From: Auanema rhodensis
Taxonomy: Eukaryota; Nematoda; Chromadorea; Rhabditida; Rhabditidae
Assembly (NCBI GenBank): GCA_964057225.1
Contig: OZ059894.1
Location: 4,030,001-4,094,000 of the forward strand
Reading direction: 5' to 3'
Length of the DNA stretch: 64,000 nucleotides
Below, one piece after another: positions 1 to 10,876 of the stretch. Position 1 is the first letter of the stretch. Every line of letters begins with the position of its first letter. A program made the position numbers and the translations under genes. The notes beneath the pieces are model-generated. The model was not told the DNA's origin. It did no database searches and was given only the letters and a program-made list of their open reading frames with translations.

Positions 1-14
1 GTCTTTGCCTTGAA

Positions 15-98
15 AAAAGGAATCTAAAAACATCTACTTTTTGCTAAATTATTTTGAAATTTTTCGAAAAAATTTTTGTCAAAATGTTTTTGGAAGCA
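15..98. other. A/T-tract segment with TTTTTCGAAAAA palindrome
   Basis: Shown in monomer 1 and repeated in every monomer. Runs of four to six A or T recur through the segment (aaaaaa, aaaaa, ttttt, aaattttt, aaaaaattttt, aaaa, ttttt). Positions 60-71 form a perfect 12-bp palindrome, TTTTTCGAAAAA. Runs of A and T at roughly helical spacing are known to bend DNA and are common in satellites; that this segment is actually curved is an inference. The palindrome is nearly invariant. Losses of its CG include 'tttcaaaaa' in monomers at 12281 and 14387 and 'ttttgaaaaa' in those at 35800 and 38959. Confidence 0.7.
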
Positions 99-100
99 AT

Positions 101-131
101 GTTGAGTGTACATGGAAACTCAACATACACT
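101..131. other. Overlapping pair of inverted repeats (alternative hairpins)
   Basis: Shown in monomer 1. GTTGAGT (101-107) is the exact reverse complement of ACTCAAC (118-124), giving a 7-bp stem with a 10-nt loop. AGTGTA (105-110) is the exact reverse complement of TACACT (126-131), giving a second stem. The two share bases 105-107, so only one can form at a time. The arms are almost invariant across the array, except that 16 monomers carry gtttagt in the first arm (for example 352, 16844, 31236, 42820). This mismatches the middle pair, and the other arm shows no compensating change. Confidence 0.75.
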
Positions 132-160
132 AATGCATCATTTTTCAAACGATCATAACT

Positions 161-187
161 TATTTTTGTAACAAGCGTTTCTCAATG
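161..187. other. Variable window of the monomer
   Basis: Shown in monomer 1. This short stretch carries most of the diagnostic variation. Position 161 is a or t. Positions 171-172 give tattaag, tatcaag or taacaag. Positions 176-177 give aagcg, aagtg or aagct. Positions 180-183 give tttctc, ttcttc, tttctt or tttttt before aat. The combinations define monomer types that recur in fixed order and reveal the higher-order repeats. Sequence on both sides (about 125-160 and 188-205) is nearly constant. Confidence 0.85.
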
Positions 188-209
188 TAGTATAGTGCAT
201 TCGATGCGG

Positions 210-260
210 ATTTTTAAGCTGCGTCGATCTGTGTTATCAGATTTGCGCTAGCTTAAAAAT
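210..260. other. 51-bp dyad symmetry with 11-bp arms
   Basis: Shown in monomer 1. ATTTTTAAGCT (210-220) is the exact reverse complement of AGCTTAAAAAT (250-260). The 29 bases between contain GCG/CGC next to the stem (with one bulged T) and ATCTG/CAGAT around a TGTTAT loop, so one long imperfect hairpin or cruciform is possible. Arm variants are rare and uncompensated: tttttgagct at 25619, agcttgaaaat at 15440, agctcaaaaat at 52647 and 53700, agttttaagct at 26672, 27023 and 27725, and atgttcaagct at 60720 and 63177. This favours a DNA-level or neutral explanation over a conserved RNA fold. Confidence 0.75.
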
Positions 261-277
261 GCACCGAGATATCAACT

Positions 278-299
278 GATATAAGTTCACACTTATATC
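278..299. other. 22-bp hairpin: 9-bp arms, TCAC loop
   Basis: Shown in monomer 1 and present in nearly every copy. GATATAAGT (278-286) is the exact reverse complement of ACTTATATC (291-299), with only TCAC between. It is the tightest inverted repeat in the monomer. Ten monomers (for example 13334, 15440, 17195, 23513, 29129, 33342, 36502, 38257) carry gatagaag, which breaks one pair, and those at 60720 and 63177 carry tttataagt, which shortens the arm. No second-arm compensation was seen. Confidence 0.8.
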
Positions 300-327
300 C
301 TCGATTTTCACCCTGAAGAATTAATTT

Positions 328-344
328 TTTCGTTGAATAACATT
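328..344 (+). other. Partial CENP-B-box-like motif
   Basis: Shown in monomer 1. The 17 bases beginning tttcgttgaa match the published 17-bp CENP-B box at about 10 positions, and match 5 of the 9 essential ones (the TTCG core and the central A). The second half (CGGG) is absent. The motif is conserved in nearly all monomers; 27023, 27725 and 31938 read gaatattattg instead of gaataacattg downstream. CENP-B-like boxes are reported from varied satellites, but a half match of this size can arise by chance, so this is a lead only. Confidence 0.3.
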
Positions 345-702
345 GTCCATCGTCTTTGCCTTGAAAAAAGGAATCTAAAAACATCTACTTTTTGCTAAAT
401 TATTTTGAAATTTTTCGAAAAAATTTTTGTCAAAATGTTTTTGGAAGCAATGTTTAGTGTACATGGAAACTCAACATACACTAATGCATCATTTTTCAAA
501 CGATCATAACTAATTTTTGTATCAAGCGTTTCTTAATGTAGTATAGTGCATTCGATCCGGATTTTTAAGCTGCGTCGATCTGTGTTATCAGATTTGCGGT
601 AGCTTAAAAATGCACCGAGATATCAACTGATATAAGTTCACACTTATATCCTCGATTTTCACCCTGAAGAATTAATTTTTTCGTTGAATAACATTGTCCA
701 TC

Positions 703-1053
703 GTCTTTGCCTTGAAAAATGGAATCTAAAAACATCTACTTTTTGCTAAATTATTTTGAAATTTTTCGAAAAAATTTTTGTCAAAATGTTTTTGGAAGCA
801 ATGTTGAGTGTACATGGAAACTCAACATACACTAATGCATCATTTTTCAAACGATCATAACTAATTTTTGTATTAAGCGTTTCTCAATGTAGTATAGTGC
901 ATTCGATGCGGATTTTTAAGCTGCGTCGATCTGTGTTATCAGATTTGCGCTAGCTTAAAAATGCACCGAGATATCAACTGATATAAGTTCACACTTATAT
1001 CCTCGATTTTCACCCTGAAGAATTAATTTTTTCGTTGAATAACATTGTCCATC
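703..1053. repeat. Representative 351-bp monomer (monomer 3)
   Basis: This copy is close to what I read as the consensus at most sites. In monomer coordinates it contains: a variable head (13-30: aatgg or aaagg, then aatctaaa); an A/T-tract region with a TTTTTCGAAAAA palindrome (about 15-98); an inverted repeat (101-131); a variable window (161-187: here tattaag plus cgtttctcaat); a diagnostic tgcgg or tccgg site (position 206); a 51-bp dyad (210-260); a 22-bp hairpin (278-299); and a ttcgttgaa motif (329-337). Hand counting gives 110 G+C of 351 and 12 CpG. I found no clear two-half internal duplication, so the unit does not look like a fused dimer, although 351 bp is close to two nucleosome repeat lengths. 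Confidence 0.9.
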
Positions 1054-2106
1054 GTCTTTGCCTTGAAAAATGGAATCTAAAAACATCTACTTTTTGCTAA
1101 ATTATTTTGAAATTTTTCGAAAAAATTTTTGTCAAAATGTTTTTGGAAGCAATGTTGAGTGTACATGGAAACTCAACATACACTAATGCATCATTTTTCA
1201 AACGATCATAACTAATTTTTGTATCAAGCGTTTCTTAATGTAGTATAGTGCATTCGATTCGGATTTTTAAGCTGCGTCGATCTGTGTTATCAGATTTGCG
1301 CTAGCTTAAAAATGCACCGAGATATCAACTGATATAAGTTCACACTTATATCCTCGATTTTCACCCTGAAGAATTAATTTTTTCGTTGAATAACATTGTC
1401 CATCGTCTTTGCCTTGAAAAATGGAATCTAAAAACATCTACTTTTTGCTAAATTATTTTGAAATTTTTCGAAAAAATTTTTGTCAAAATGTTTTTGGAAG
1501 CAATGTTGAGTGTACATGGAAACTCAACATACACTAATGCATCATTTTTCAAACGATCATAACTAATTTTTGTATTAAGCGTTCTTCAATGTAGTATAGT
1601 GCATTCGATGCGGATTTTTAAGCTGCGTCGATCTGTGTTATCAGATTTGCGCTAGCTTAAAAATGCACCGAGATATCAACTGATATAAGTTCACACTTAT
1701 ATCCTCGATTTTCACCCTGAACAATTAATTTTTTCGTTGAATAACATTGTCCATCGTCTTTGCCTTGAAAAATGGAATCTAAAAACATCTACTTTTTGCT
1801 AAATTATTTTGAAATTTTTCGAAAAAATTTTTGTCAAAATGTTTTTGGAAGCAATGTTGAGTGTACATGGAAACTCAACATACACTAATGCATCATTTTT
1901 CAAACGATCATAACTAATTTTTGTATTAAGCGTTTCTCAATGTAGTATAGTGCATTCGATGCGGATTTTTAAGCTGCGTCGATCTGTGTTATCAGATTTG
2001 CGCTAGCTTAAAAATGCACCGAGATAGCAACTGATATAAGTTCACACTTATATCCTCGATTTTCACCCTGAAGAATTAATTTTTTCGTTGAATAACATTG
2101 TCCATC

Positions 2107-2452
2107 GTCTTTGCCTTGAAAAATGGAATCTAAAAACATCTACTTTTTGCTAAATTATTTTGAAATTTTTCGAAAACATTTTTGTCAAAATGTTTTTGGA
2201 AGCAATGTTGAGTGTACATGGAAACTCAACATACACTAATGCATCATTTTTCAAACGATCATAACTAATTTTTGTATTAAGCGTTCTTCAATGTAGTATA
2301 GTGCATTCGATGCGGATTTTCAAGCTGCGTCGATCTGTGTTATCAGATTTGCGCTAGCTTAAAAATGCACCGAGATATCAACTGATATAAGTTCACACTT
2401 ATATCCTCGATTTTCACCCTGAAGATTTTTTCGTTGAATAACATTGTCCATC
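2107..2452. repeat. 346-bp monomer with 5-bp deletion
   Basis: Near 2425 the usual gaagaattaatttttt reads gaagatttttt, which removes five bases. The copy also has aacattttt in place of aaaattttt and ttttcaagct in the dyad arm. I did not see the deletion in any other monomer, so it is either recent or was not spread by homogenisation. Confidence 0.85.
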
Positions 2453-4909
2453 GTCTTTGCCTTGAAAAAACGAATTTAAAAACATCTACTTTTTGCTAAA
2501 TTATTTTGAAATTTTTCGAAAAAATTTTTGTCAAAATGTTTTTGGAAGCAATGTTGAGTGTACATGGAAACTCAACATACACTAATGCATCATTTTTCAA
2601 ACGATCATAACTAATTTTTGTATTAAGCGTTTCTCAATGTAGTATAGTGCATTCGATGCGGATTTTTAAGCTGCGTCGATCTGTGTTATCAGATTTGCGC
2701 TAGCTTAAAAATGCACCGAGATATCAACTGATATAAGTTCACACTTATATCCTCGATTTTCACCCTGAAGAATTAATTTTTTCGTTGAATAACATTGTCC
2801 ATCGTCTTTGCCTTGAAAAAAGGAATCTAAAAACATCTACTTTTTGCTAAATTATTTCGAAATTTTTCGAAAAAATTTTTGTCAAAATGTTTTTGGAAGC
2901 AATGTTGAGTGTACATGGAAACTCAACATACACTAATGCATCATTTTTCAAACGATCATAACTAATTTTTGTATCAAGCGTTTCTTAATGTAGTATAGTG
3001 CATTCGATCCGGATTTTTAAGCTGCGTCGATCTGTGTTATCAGATTTGCGCTAGCTTAAAAATGCACCGAGATATCAACTGATATAAGTTCACACTTATA
3101 TCCTCGATTTTCACCCTGAAGAATTAATTTTTTCGTTGAATAACATTGTCCATCGTCTTTGCCTTGAAAAAAGGAATCTAAAAACATCTACTTTTTGCTA
3201 AATTATTTTGAAATTTTTCGAAAAAATTTTTGTCAAAATGTTTTTGGAAGCAATGTTGAGTGTACATGGAAACTCAACATACACTAATGCATCATTTTTC
3301 AAACGATCATAACTAATTTTTGTATTAAGCGTTCTTCAATGTAGTATAGTGCATTCGATGCGGATTTTTAAGCTGCGTCGATCTGTGTTATCAGATTTGC
3401 GCTAGCTTAAAAATGCACCGAGATATCAACTGATATAAGTTCACACTTATATCCTCGATTTTCACCCTGAAGAATTAATTTTTTCGTTGAATAACATTGT
3501 CCATCGTCTTTGCCTTGAAAAATGGAATCTAAAAACATCTACTTTTTGCTAAATTATTTTGAAATTTTTCGAAAAAATTTTTGTCAAAATGTTTTTGGAA
3601 GCAATGTTGAGTGTACATGGAAACTCAACATACACTAATGCATCATTTTTCAAACGATCATAACTAATTTTTGTATTAAGCGTTTCTCAATGTAGTATAG
3701 TGCATTCGATGCGGATTTTTAAGCTGCGTCGATCTGTGTTATCAGATTTGCGCTAGCTTAAAAATGCACCGAGATATCAACTGATATAAGTTCACACTTA
3801 TATCCTCGATTTTCACCCTGAAGAATTAATTTTTTCGTTGAATAACATTGTCCATCGTCTTTGCCTTGAAAAATGGAATCTAAAAACATCTACTTTTTGC
3901 TAAATTATTTTGAAATTTTTCGAAAAAATTTTTGTCAAAATGTTTTTGGAAGCAATGTTGAGTGTACATGGAAACTCAACATACACTAATGCATCATTTT
4001 TCAAACGATCATAACTAATTTTTGTATTAAGCGTTCTTCAATGTAGTATAGTGCATTCGATGCGGATTTTTAAGCTGCGTCGATCTGTGTTATCAGATTT
4101 GCGCTAGCTTAAAAATGCACCGAGATATCAACTGATATAAGTTCACACTTATATCCTCGATTTTCACCCTGAAGAATTAATTTTTTCGTTGAATAACATT
4201 GTCCATCGTCTTTGCCTTGAAAAAAGGAATCTAAAAACATCTACTTTTTGCTAAATTATTTTGAAATTTTTCGAAAAAATTTTTGTCAAAATGTTTTTGG
4301 AAGCAATGTTGAGTGTACATGGAAACTCAACATACACTAATGCATCATTTTTCAAACGATCATAACTAATTTTTGTATCAAGCGTTTCTTAATGTAGTAT
4401 AGTGCATTCGATCCGGATTTTTAAGCTGCGTCGATCTGTGTTATCAGATTTGCGCTAGCTTAAAAATGCACCGAGATATCAACTGATATAAGTTCACACT
4501 TATATCCTCGATTTTCACCCTGAAGAATTAATTTTTTCGTTGAATAACATTGTCCATCGTCTTTGCCTTGAAAAAAGGAATCTAAAAACATCTACTTTTT
4601 GCTAAATTATTTTGAAATTTTTCGAAAAAATTTTTGTCAAAATGTTTTTGGAAGCAATGTTGAGTGTACATGGAAACTCAACATACACTAATGCATCATT
4701 TTTCAAACGATCATAACTAATTTTTGTATTAAGCGTTCTTCAATGTAGTATAGTGCATTCGAAGCGGATTTTTAAGCTGCGTCGATCTGTGTTATCAGAT
4801 TTGCGCTAGCTTAAAAATGCACCGAGATATCAACTGATATAAGTTCACACTTATATCCTCGATTTTCACCCTGAAGAATTAATTTTTTCGTTGAATAACA
4901 TTGTCCATC

Positions 4910-7900
4910 GTCTTTGCCTTGAAAAAAGGAATTTAAAAACATCTACTTTTTGCTAAATTATTTTGAAATTTTTCGAAAAAATTTTTGTCAAAATGTTTTT
5001 GGAAGCAATGTTGAGTGTACATGGAAACTCAACATACACTAATGCATCATTTTTCAAACGATCATAACTAATTTTTGTATCAAGCGTTTCTTAATGTAGT
5101 ATAGTGCATTCGATCCGGATTTTTAAGCTGCGTCGATCTGTGTTATCAGATTTGCGCTAGCTTAAAAATGCACCGAGATATCAACTGATATAAGTTCACA
5201 CTTATATCCTCGATTTTCACCCTGAAGAATTAATTTTTTCGTTGAATAACATTGTCCATCGTCTTTGCCTTGAAAAATGGAATCTAAAAACATCTACTTT
5301 TTGCTAAATTATTTTGAAATTTTTCGAAAAAATTTTTGTCAAAATGTTTTTGGAAGCAATGTTGAGTGTACATGGAAACTCAACATACACTAATGCATCA
5401 TTTTTCAAACGATCATAACTAATTTTTGTATTAAGCGTTCTTCAATGTAGTATAGTGCATTCGATGCGGATTTTTAAGCTGCGTCGATCTGTGTTATCAG
5501 ATTTGCGCTAGCTTAAAAATGCACCGAGATATCAACTGATATAAGTTCACACTTATATCCTCGATTTTCACCCTGAAGAATTAATTTTTTCGTTGAATAA
5601 CATTGTCCATCGTCTTTGCCTTGAAAAAAGGAATTTAAAAACATCTACTTTTTGCTAAATTATTTTGAAATTTTTCGAAAAAATTTTTGTCAAAATGTTT
5701 TTGGAAGCAATGTTGAGTGTACATGGAAACTCAACATACACTAATGCATCATTTTTCAAACGATCATAACTAATTTTTGTATCAAGCGTTTCTTAATGTA
5801 GTATAGTGCATTCGATCCGGATTTTTAAGCTGCGTCGATCTGTGTTATCAGATTTGCGCTAGCTTAAAAATGCACCGAGATATCAACTGATATAAGTTCA
5901 CACTTATATCCTCGATTTTCACCCTGAAGAATTAATTTTTTCGTTGAATAACATTGTCCATCGTCTTTGCCTTGAAAAAAGGAATTTAAAAACATCTACT
6001 TTTTGCTAAATTATTTTGAAATTTTTCGAAAAAATTTTTGTCAAAATGTTTTTGGAAGCAATGTTGAGTGTACATGGAAACTCAACATACACTAATGCAT
6101 CATTTTTCAAACGATCATAACTAATTTTTGTATCAAGCGTTTCTTAATGTAGTATAGTGCATTCGATCCGGATTTTTAAGCTGCGTCGATCTGTGTTATC
6201 AGATTTGCGCTAGCTTAAAAATGCACCGAGATATCAACTGATATAAGTTCACACATATATCCTCGATTTTCACCCTGAAGAATTAATTTTTTCGTTGAAT
6301 AACATTGTCCATCGTCTTTGCCTTGAAAAATGGAATCTAAAAACATCTACTTTTTGCTAAATTATTTTGAAATTTTTCGAAAAAAATTTTGTCAAAATGT
6401 TTTTGGAAGCAATGTTGAGTGTACATGGAAACTCAACATACACTAATGCATCATTTTTCAAACGATCATAACTAATTTTTGTATTGAGCGTTCTTCAATG
6501 TAGTATAGTGCATTCGATGCGGATTTTTAAGCTGCGTCGATCTGTGTTATCAGATTTGCGCTAGCTTAAAAATGCACCGAGATATCAACTGATATAAGTT
6601 CACACTTATATCCTCGATTTTCACCCTGAAGAATTAATTTTTTCGTTGAATAACATTGTCCATCGTCTTTGCCTTAAAAAAAGGAATTTAAAAACATCTA
6701 CTTTTTGCTAAATTATTTTGAAATTTTTCGAAAAAATTTTTGTCAAAATGTTTTTGGAAGCAATGTTGAGTGTACATGGAAACTCAACATACACTAATGC
6801 ATCATTTTTCAAACGATCATAACTAATTTTTGTATCAAGCGTTTCTTAATGTAGTATAGTGCATTCGATCCGGATTTTTAAGCTGCGTCGATCTGTGTTA
6901 TCAGATTTGCGCTAGCTTAAAAATGCACCGAGATATCAACTGATATAAGTTCACACTTATATCCTCGATTTTCACCCTGAAGAATTAATTTTTTCGTTGA
7001 ATAACATTGTCCATCGTCTTTGCCTTGAAAAAAGGAATTTAAAAACATCTACTTTTTGCTAAATTATTTTGAAATTTTTCGAAAAAATTTTTGTCAAAAT
7101 GTTTTTGGAAGCAATGTTGAGTGTACATGGAAACTCAACATACACTAATGCATCATTTTTCAAACGATCATAACTAATTTTTGTATCAAGCGTTTCTTAA
7201 TGTAGTATAGTGCATTCGATCCGGATTTTTAAGCTGCGTCGATCTGTGTTATCAGATTTGCGCTAGCTTAAAAATGCACCGAGATATCAACTGATATAAG
7301 TTCACACTTATATCCTCGATTTTCACCCTGAAGAATTAATTTTTTCGTTGAATAACATTGTCCATCGTCTTTGCCTTGAAAAAAGGAATTTAAAAACATC
7401 TACTTTTTGCTAAATTATTTTGAAATTTTTCGAAAAAATTTTTGTCAAAATGTTTTTGGAAGCAATGTTGAGTGTACATGGAAACTCAACATACACTAAT
7501 GCATCATTTTTCAAACGATCATAACTAATTTTTGTATCAAGCGTTTCTTAATGTAGTATAGTGCATTCGATCCGGATTTTTAAGCTGCGTCGATCTGTGT
7601 TATCAGATTTGCGCTAGCTTAAAAATGCACCGAGATATCAACTGATATAAGTTCACACTTATATCCTCGATTTTCACCCTGAAGAATTAATTTTTTCGTT
7701 GAATAACATTGTCCATCGTCTTTGCCTTGAAAAATGGAATCTAAAAACATCTACTTTTTGCTAAATTATTTTGAAATTTTTCGAAAAAATTTTTGTCAAA
7801 ATGTTTTTGGAAGCAATGTTGAGTGTACATGGAAACTCAACATACACTAATGCATCATTTTTCAAACGATCATAACTAATTTTTGTATTAAGCGTTCTTC

Positions 7901-10876
7901 AATGTAGTATAGTGCATTCGATGCGGATTTTTAAGCTGCGTCGATCTGTGTTATCAGATTTGCGCTAGCTTAAAAATGCACCGAGATATCAACTGATATA
8001 AGTTCACACTTATATCCTCGATTTTCACCCTGAAGAATTAATTTTTTCGTTGAATAACATTGTCCATCGTCTTTGCCTTGAAAAAAGGAATTTAAAAACA
8101 TCTACTTTTTGCTAAATTATTTTGAAATTTTTCGAAAAAATTTTTGTCAAAATGTTTTTGGAAGCAATGTTGAGTGTACATGGAAACTCAACATACACTA
8201 ATGCATCATTTTTCAAACGATCATAACTAATTTTTGTATCAAGCGTTTCTTAATGTAGTATAGTGCATTCGATCCGGATTTTTAAGCTGCGTCGATCTGT
8301 GTTATCAGATTTGCGCTAGCTTAAAAATGCACCGAGATATCAACTGATATAAGTTCACACTTATATCCTCGATTTTCACCCTGAAGAATTAATTTTTTCG
8401 TTGAATAACATTGTCCATCGTCTTTGCCTTGAAAAATGGAATCTAAAAACATCTACTTTTTGCTAAATTATTTTGAAATTTTTCGAAAAAATTTTTGTCA
8501 AAATGTTTTTGGAAGCAATGTTGAGTGTACATGGAAACTCAACATACACTAATGCATCATTTTTCAAACGATCATAACTAATTTTTGTATTAAGCGTTCT
8601 TCAATGTAGTATAGTGCATTCGATGCGGATTTTTAAGCTGCGTCGATCTGTGTTATCAGATTTGCGCTAGCTTAAAAATGCACCGAGATATCAACTGATA
8701 TAAGTTCACACTTATATCCTCGATTTTCACCCTGAAGAATTAATTTTTTCGTTGAATAACATTGTCCATCGTCTTTGCCTTGAAAAAAGGAATTTAAAAA
8801 CATCTACTTTTTGCTAAATTATTTTGAAATTTTTCGAAAACATTTTTGTCAAAATGTTTTTGGAAGCAATGTTGAGTGTACATGGAAACTCAACATACAC
8901 TAATGCATCATTTTTCAAACGATCATAACTAATTTTTGTATCAAGCGTTTCTTAATGTAGTATAGTGCATTCGATCCGGATTTTTAAGCTGCGTCGATCT
9001 GTGTTATCAGATTTGCGCTAGCTTAAAAATGCACCGAGATATCAACTGATATAAGTTCACACTTATATCCTCGATTTTCACCCTGAAGAATTAATTTTTT
9101 CGTTGAATAACATTGTCCATCGTCTTTGCCTTGAAAAAAGGAATTTAAAAACATCTACTTTTTGCTAAATTATTTTGAAATTTTTCGAAAAAATTTTTGT
9201 CAAAATGTTTTTGGAAGCAATGTTGAGTGTACATGGAAACTCAACATACACTAATGCATCATTTTTCAAACGATCATAACTAATTTTTGTATCAAGCGTT
9301 TCTTAATGTAGTATAGTGCATTCGATCCGGATTTTTAAGCTGCGTCGATCTGTGTTATCAGATTTGCGCTAGCTTAAAAATGCACCGAGATATCAACTGA
9401 TATAAGTTCACACTTATATCCTCGATTTTCACCCTGAAGAATTAATTTTTTCGTTGAATAACATTGTCCATCGTCTTTGCCTTGAAAAATGGAATCTAAA
9501 AACATCTACTTTTTGCTAAATTATTTTGAAATTTTTCGAAAAAATTTTTGTCAAAATGTTTTTGGAAGCAATGTTGAGTGTACATGGAAACTCAACATAC
9601 ACTAATGCATCATTTTTCAAACGATCATAACTAATTTTTGTATTAAGCGTTCTTCAATGTAGTATAGTGCATTCGATGCGGATTTTTAAGCTGCGTCGAT
9701 CTGTGTTATCAGATTTGCGCTAGCTTAAAAATGCACCGAGATATCAACTGATATAAGTTCACACTTATATCCTCGATTTTCACCCTGAAGAATTAATTTT
9801 TTCGTTGAATAACATTGTCCATCGTCTTTGCCTTGAAAAAAGGAATTTAAAAACATCTACTTTTTGCTAAATTATTTTGAAATTTTTCGAAAAAATTTTT
9901 GTCAAAATGTTTTTGGAAGCAATGTTGAGTGTACATGGAAACTCAACATACACTAATGCATCATTTTTCAAACGATCATAACTAATTTTTGTATCAAGCG
10001 TTTCTTAATGTAGTATAGTGCATTCGATCCGGATTTTTAAGCTGCGTCGATCTGTGTTATCAGATTTGCGCTAGCTTAAAAATGCACCGAGATATCAACT
10101 GATATAAGTTCACACTTATATCCTCGATTTTCACCCTGAAGAATTAATTTTTTCGTTGAATAACATTGTCCATCGTCTTTGCCTTGAAAAATGGAATCTA
10201 AAAACATCTACTTTTTGCTAAATTATTTTGAAATTTTTCGAAAAAATTTTTGTCAAAATGTTTTTGGAAGCAATGTTGAGTGTACATGGAAACTCAACAT
10301 ACACTAATGCATCATTTTTCAAACGATCATAACTAATTTTTGTATTAAGCGTTCTTCAATGTAGTATAGTGCATTCGATGCGGATTTTTAAGCTGCGTCG
10401 ATCTGTGTTATCAGATTTGCGCTAGCTTAAAAATGCACCGAGATATCAACTGATATAAGTTCACACTTATATCCTCGATTTTCACCCTGAAGAATTAATT
10501 TTTTCGTTGAATAACATTGTCCATCGTCTTTGCCTTGAAAAAAGGAATTTAAAAACATCTACTTTTTGCTAAATTATTTTGAAATTTTTCGAAAAAATTT
10601 TTGTCAAAATGTTTTTGGAAGCAATGTTGAGTGTACATGGAAACTCAACATACACTAATGCATCATTTTTCAAACGATCATAACTAATTTTTGTATCAAG
10701 CGTTTCTTAATGTAGTATAGTGCATTCGATCCGGATTTTTAAGCTGCGTCGATCTGTGTTATCAGATTTGCGCTAGCTTAAAAATGCACCGAGATATCAA
10801 CTGATATAAGTTCACACTTATATCCTCGATTTTCACCCTGAAGAATTAATTTTTTCGTTGAATAACATTGTCCATC
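4910..10876. repeat. Two-type alternating block (17 monomers)
   Basis: Only two monomer types occur. Type A has aaggaattta in the head, tatcaag with tttctt, and tccgg. Type B has aatggaatcta, tattaag with ttcttc, and tgcgg. The order is A B A A B A A A B A B A A B A B A, so this is a loose dimeric unit (702 bp) with extra A copies. The aaggaattta head is essentially confined to 4910-15439. Each type is nearly identical from copy to copy; minor private changes are acacatata at 5963, tattgag at 6314 and ccttaaaaaaagg at 6665. Confidence 0.8.

Larger units (their letters stand above)
1..4909. repeat. Mixed-monomer block (14 monomers)
   Basis: Monomers here do not settle into one simple order. 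Types tattaag/tttctc, tattaag/ttcttc and tatcaag/tttctt with tccgg follow one another irregularly. The first monomer is a taacaag type and the second a gtttagt type, a pair that recurs together later (from about 16493). From 2453 a rough period of four or five can be traced. Private variants include gcggtagc in the monomer at 352, ttcgg at 1054, gatagcaac at 1756 and gaagcgg at 4559. Confidence 0.65.

Noticed and set aside
210-260. Self-cleaving ribozyme or structured RNA from the dyad
   Set aside because: No hammerhead core was recognised, and arm changes in seven or more monomers are uncompensated, so there is no covariation support.
1-351. Monomer as a dimer of two diverged ~175-bp halves
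   Set aside because: By eye the halves share only A/T runs and short words such as attttt; no extended alignment was found. A computed self-alignment could overturn this.
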